Positions 47,225 through 48,425 of a stretch of DNA of 48,425 nt are shown in pieces. The translations under genes were made by a program, and so were the position numbers. Position 1 is the stretch's first letter. Each line of letters starts with the position of its first letter. Location: contig NZ_AKJX01000110.1 in the NCBI RefSeq assembly GCF_000276605.1, positions 1 to 48,425 of the forward strand, given 5' to 3'. The notes beneath the pieces are model-generated. The model saw only the letters and a program-made list of their open reading frames with translations. It had not been told where the DNA came from and did no database searches. Origin of the DNA: Acidovorax sp. CF316. Its GTDB lineage: Bacteria > Pseudomonadota > Gammaproteobacteria > Burkholderiales > Burkholderiaceae_C.

Positions 47225-48268
47225 ATGATGAAACTGTGGTCTGTGGTTCTGGTGGCAATGCTGGCATTCGCGCATGCGGATGCCGATGCCCGCCGCCTGG
47301 GTGGCGGCAACTCCGTGGGCAAGCAGTCCAGCAACGTGACGCAGCGCGAGTCCGCGGCGCCCGGCGGTCCTGCCCAGAATGCCAACAACGCGGCCAAGCC
47401 GGCCGCGCCGGCTGCGGCCCCTGCCGCTGCAGCCCCCAAGAAGCCCTGGGGCGCCATGCTCGGCGGTCTGGCCGCGGGCCTGGGCCTGGCCTGGTTGGCC
47501 AGCTCGCTGGGCCTGGGTGCAGGCTTCGGCAACATCCTGATGATCCTGCTGCTGGCCGTGGCCGCGTTCGCCATCTTCAAGATGGTCATGCGCATGCGCA
47601 GCGGCGGCGGCAACAACCAGGGCGCTGCGGGTGGCTCGCCCTTCGCCTTCCAGGGCGCAGGTGCGGCCACGCCGGCCGCGGCCCAGGTACCCCCGCAGTA
47701 CAGCCCGAACAACGTCGGCAACGATGCATCGGCCCGTCCCTGGGAGCGCAACAGCATGGCCTTCGATGCGGCGCGCGCACAGCAAACCGCTGCGGCTGGC
47801 GCTGCCGGCTCGGGCGTGGTGATCGGCTCCGGCCTGACCGGTGCCGCCGGTGCGGCCCTGTCCGGTTCGCAGAACTGGGGCGTGCCCGAGGGCTTCGACA
47901 CGCCCGGTTTCCTGGCCGCTGCCAAGCGCAACTTCGTGACCCTGCAGGCCGCGTGGGACCGTTCGGACATCAACACCCTGCGCTCCATGATGACCGACAG
48001 CATGCTCGAAGAGATCCGCTCGCAGCTGGCCGAGCGCGAGACGCACCGCGGCGCCGAACCCAACCACACCGACGTGGTGATGATCGACGCGCAGCTGCTC
48101 GGCATCGAGGAGCTGGACGATGGCTACATGGCCAGCGTGGAGTTCTCGGGCATGATCCGCGAAGAGCTCTCGGCAGGCCCGAGCCCCTTCCGCGAAGTGT
48201 GGAACATGACCAAGGCCAAGAGCGGTGCCAGCGGCTGGCTCGTGGCCGGCGTGCAGGCCCTGCAGTGA
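47225..48268 (+). CDS. Tim44-like domain membrane protein
   Basis: A 347-residue protein with a short N-terminal hydrophobic signal/anchor, an Ala/Gly/Gln-rich low-complexity stretch, one or two transmembrane segments (about 80-115: GGLAAGLGLAWLASSLG and ILMILLLAVAAFAIFKMV) and a C-terminal Tim44-like domain (about 220-347; DTPGFLAAAKRNFVTLQAAWDRSDINTLRSMM...). Mitochondrial Tim44 tethers mtHsp70 to the import channel; in bacteria the role of such proteins is not settled. Its place between ubiE and ubiJ is conserved in the Comamonadaceae as I recall it. Confidence 0.85.
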   Translation: MMKLWSVVLVAMLAFAHADADARRLGGGNSVGKQSSNVTQRESAAPGGPAQNANNAAKPAAPAAAPAAAAPKKPWGAMLGGLAAGLGLAWLASSLGLGAGFGNILMILLLAVAAFAIFKMVMRMRSGGGNNQGAAGGSPFAFQGAGAATPAAAQVPPQYSPNNVGNDASARPWERNSMAFDAARAQQTAAAGAAGSGVVIGSGLTGAAGAALSGSQNWGVPEGFDTPGFLAAAKRNFVTLQAAWDRSDINTLRSMMTDSMLEEIRSQLAERETHRGAEPNHTDVVMIDAQLLGIEELDDGYMASVEFSGMIREELSAGPSPFREVWNMTKAKSGASGWLVAGVQALQ

Positions 48269-48295
48269 GCACGGCTTTGTAAATCACCTCGGATC

Positions 48296-48319
48296 GGTCC
48301 AAAACCCATGTTTTGGGCC
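48296..48319 (+). promoter_or_regulatory. Hairpin between the Tim44-like gene and ubiJ
   Basis: GGTCCAAAA/TTTTGGGCC (48296-48304 with 48311-48319), a 9-bp stem with one T-G pair and a 6-nt loop. No T-run follows on the plus strand. Confidence 0.45.
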
Positions 48320-48329
48320 GAGTTCAGGG

Positions 48330-48335
48330 AATAAT
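48330..48335 (+). promoter_or_regulatory. Possible -10 element just before ubiJ
   Basis: AATAAT lies 8 bp before the ubiJ ATG, the same distance as TATAAT from the hemA ATG, with a similar following sequence (CGGGGACT and CGGCGTCT). Suggests a leaderless start. No -35 is recognisable. Confidence 0.35.
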
Positions 48336-48343
48336 CGGGGACT

Positions 48344-48425
48344 ATGGCAACACAGTCCCCTTTTTCGTTCCTGGACGGCCTCTTCGAGCGCCTGGCCGCA
48401 GGCCCGCAGCCGCCGCAATGGCTCC
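48344..48425 (+). CDS. ubiJ: Ubiquinone biosynthesis accessory protein UbiJ (N-terminal part; cut by window end)
   Basis: Only 27 residues are present, starting MATQSPFSFLDGLFERL. This fits the start of SCP2-domain UbiJ proteins, which bind lipid intermediates of ubiquinone synthesis, and the position after ubiE fits ubiE-ubiJ-ubiB. The call rests mostly on context. No ribosome-binding site is visible. Confidence 0.55.
   Translation, partial: MATQSPFSFLDGLFERLAAGPQPPQWL

Overview
The window is a gene-dense, GC-rich piece of a betaproteobacterial chromosome. The proteins and gene order point to the Comamonadaceae (Acidovorax-like): petABC followed by sspAB, DUF721/DciA next to an M23 peptidase and secA, pilBCD joined to coaE-zapD-yacG, and hemA-prfA-prmC-grxD. 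It holds 43 protein genes (the last one cut by the window edge) and two tRNAs. I see no insertion sequence, prophage, integron, CRISPR array or rRNA. This is core chromosome rather than an accessory island, and the less expected material is in the intergenic DNA.

Layout. 1-4915: mscL (minus), the cytochrome bc1 operon petABC, sspA-sspB and tRNA-Thr. 5072-11964: dciA-like gene (minus), M23 peptidase, secA, argJ, a DUF815 AAA ATPase and a mutT-type NUDIX gene. 12000-17588 (minus): pilB-pilC-pilD-coaE-zapD-yacG; together with secA-mutT this matches the E. coli hof-coaE-zapD-yacG-mutT-secA neighbourhood, but without secM and with argJ plus DUF815 added. 17729-18882 (minus): tRNA-Pro and ispB. 19010-22081: rplU-rpmA-obg-proB. 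22154-26721: rppH (minus), proS with an overlapping lytic transglycosylase, and a CNNM/CorC-like protein (minus). 26813-27820 (minus): an orphan Lon-type AAA ATPase. 28004-31734 (minus): hemA-prfA-prmC-grxD. 31808-34630: a small membrane protein and a large MscS channel, convergent. 34710-39740 (minus): ugpB-ugpA-ugpE-ugpC-ugpQ for glycerol-3-phosphate uptake. 40035-46241: serA, a 1304-residue FAD/Fe-S oxidoreductase, a HIT protein and a DUF971 protein. 46457-48425: ubiE, a Tim44-like protein and the start of ubiJ.

How the genes fit together. The window supports an aerobic, quinone-based respiratory life: bc1 complex, polyprenyl side chain of ubiquinone (ispB), UbiE and UbiJ, and the first step of tetrapyrrole synthesis (hemA). 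Translation and protein handling are also well represented (L21, L27, ObgE, ProRS, RF1, PrmC, SecA, SspB). The most interesting functional pairing is serA next to a giant YdiJ-like D-2-hydroxyacid dehydrogenase, which could recycle the D-2-hydroxyglutarate made by SerA.

The most interesting regulatory DNA is (i) the hemA upstream region, where an FNR-type box is centred 61.5 bp upstream of the A of the hemA start codon and a perfect TATAAT leaves essentially no 5' leader; and (ii) the 294-bp ugpB-serA divergent region, which has a three-unit Pho box with exact 11-bp spacing and several GCACC/GGTGC inverted repeats. The functional claims are inferred from sequence alone; no searches were run.
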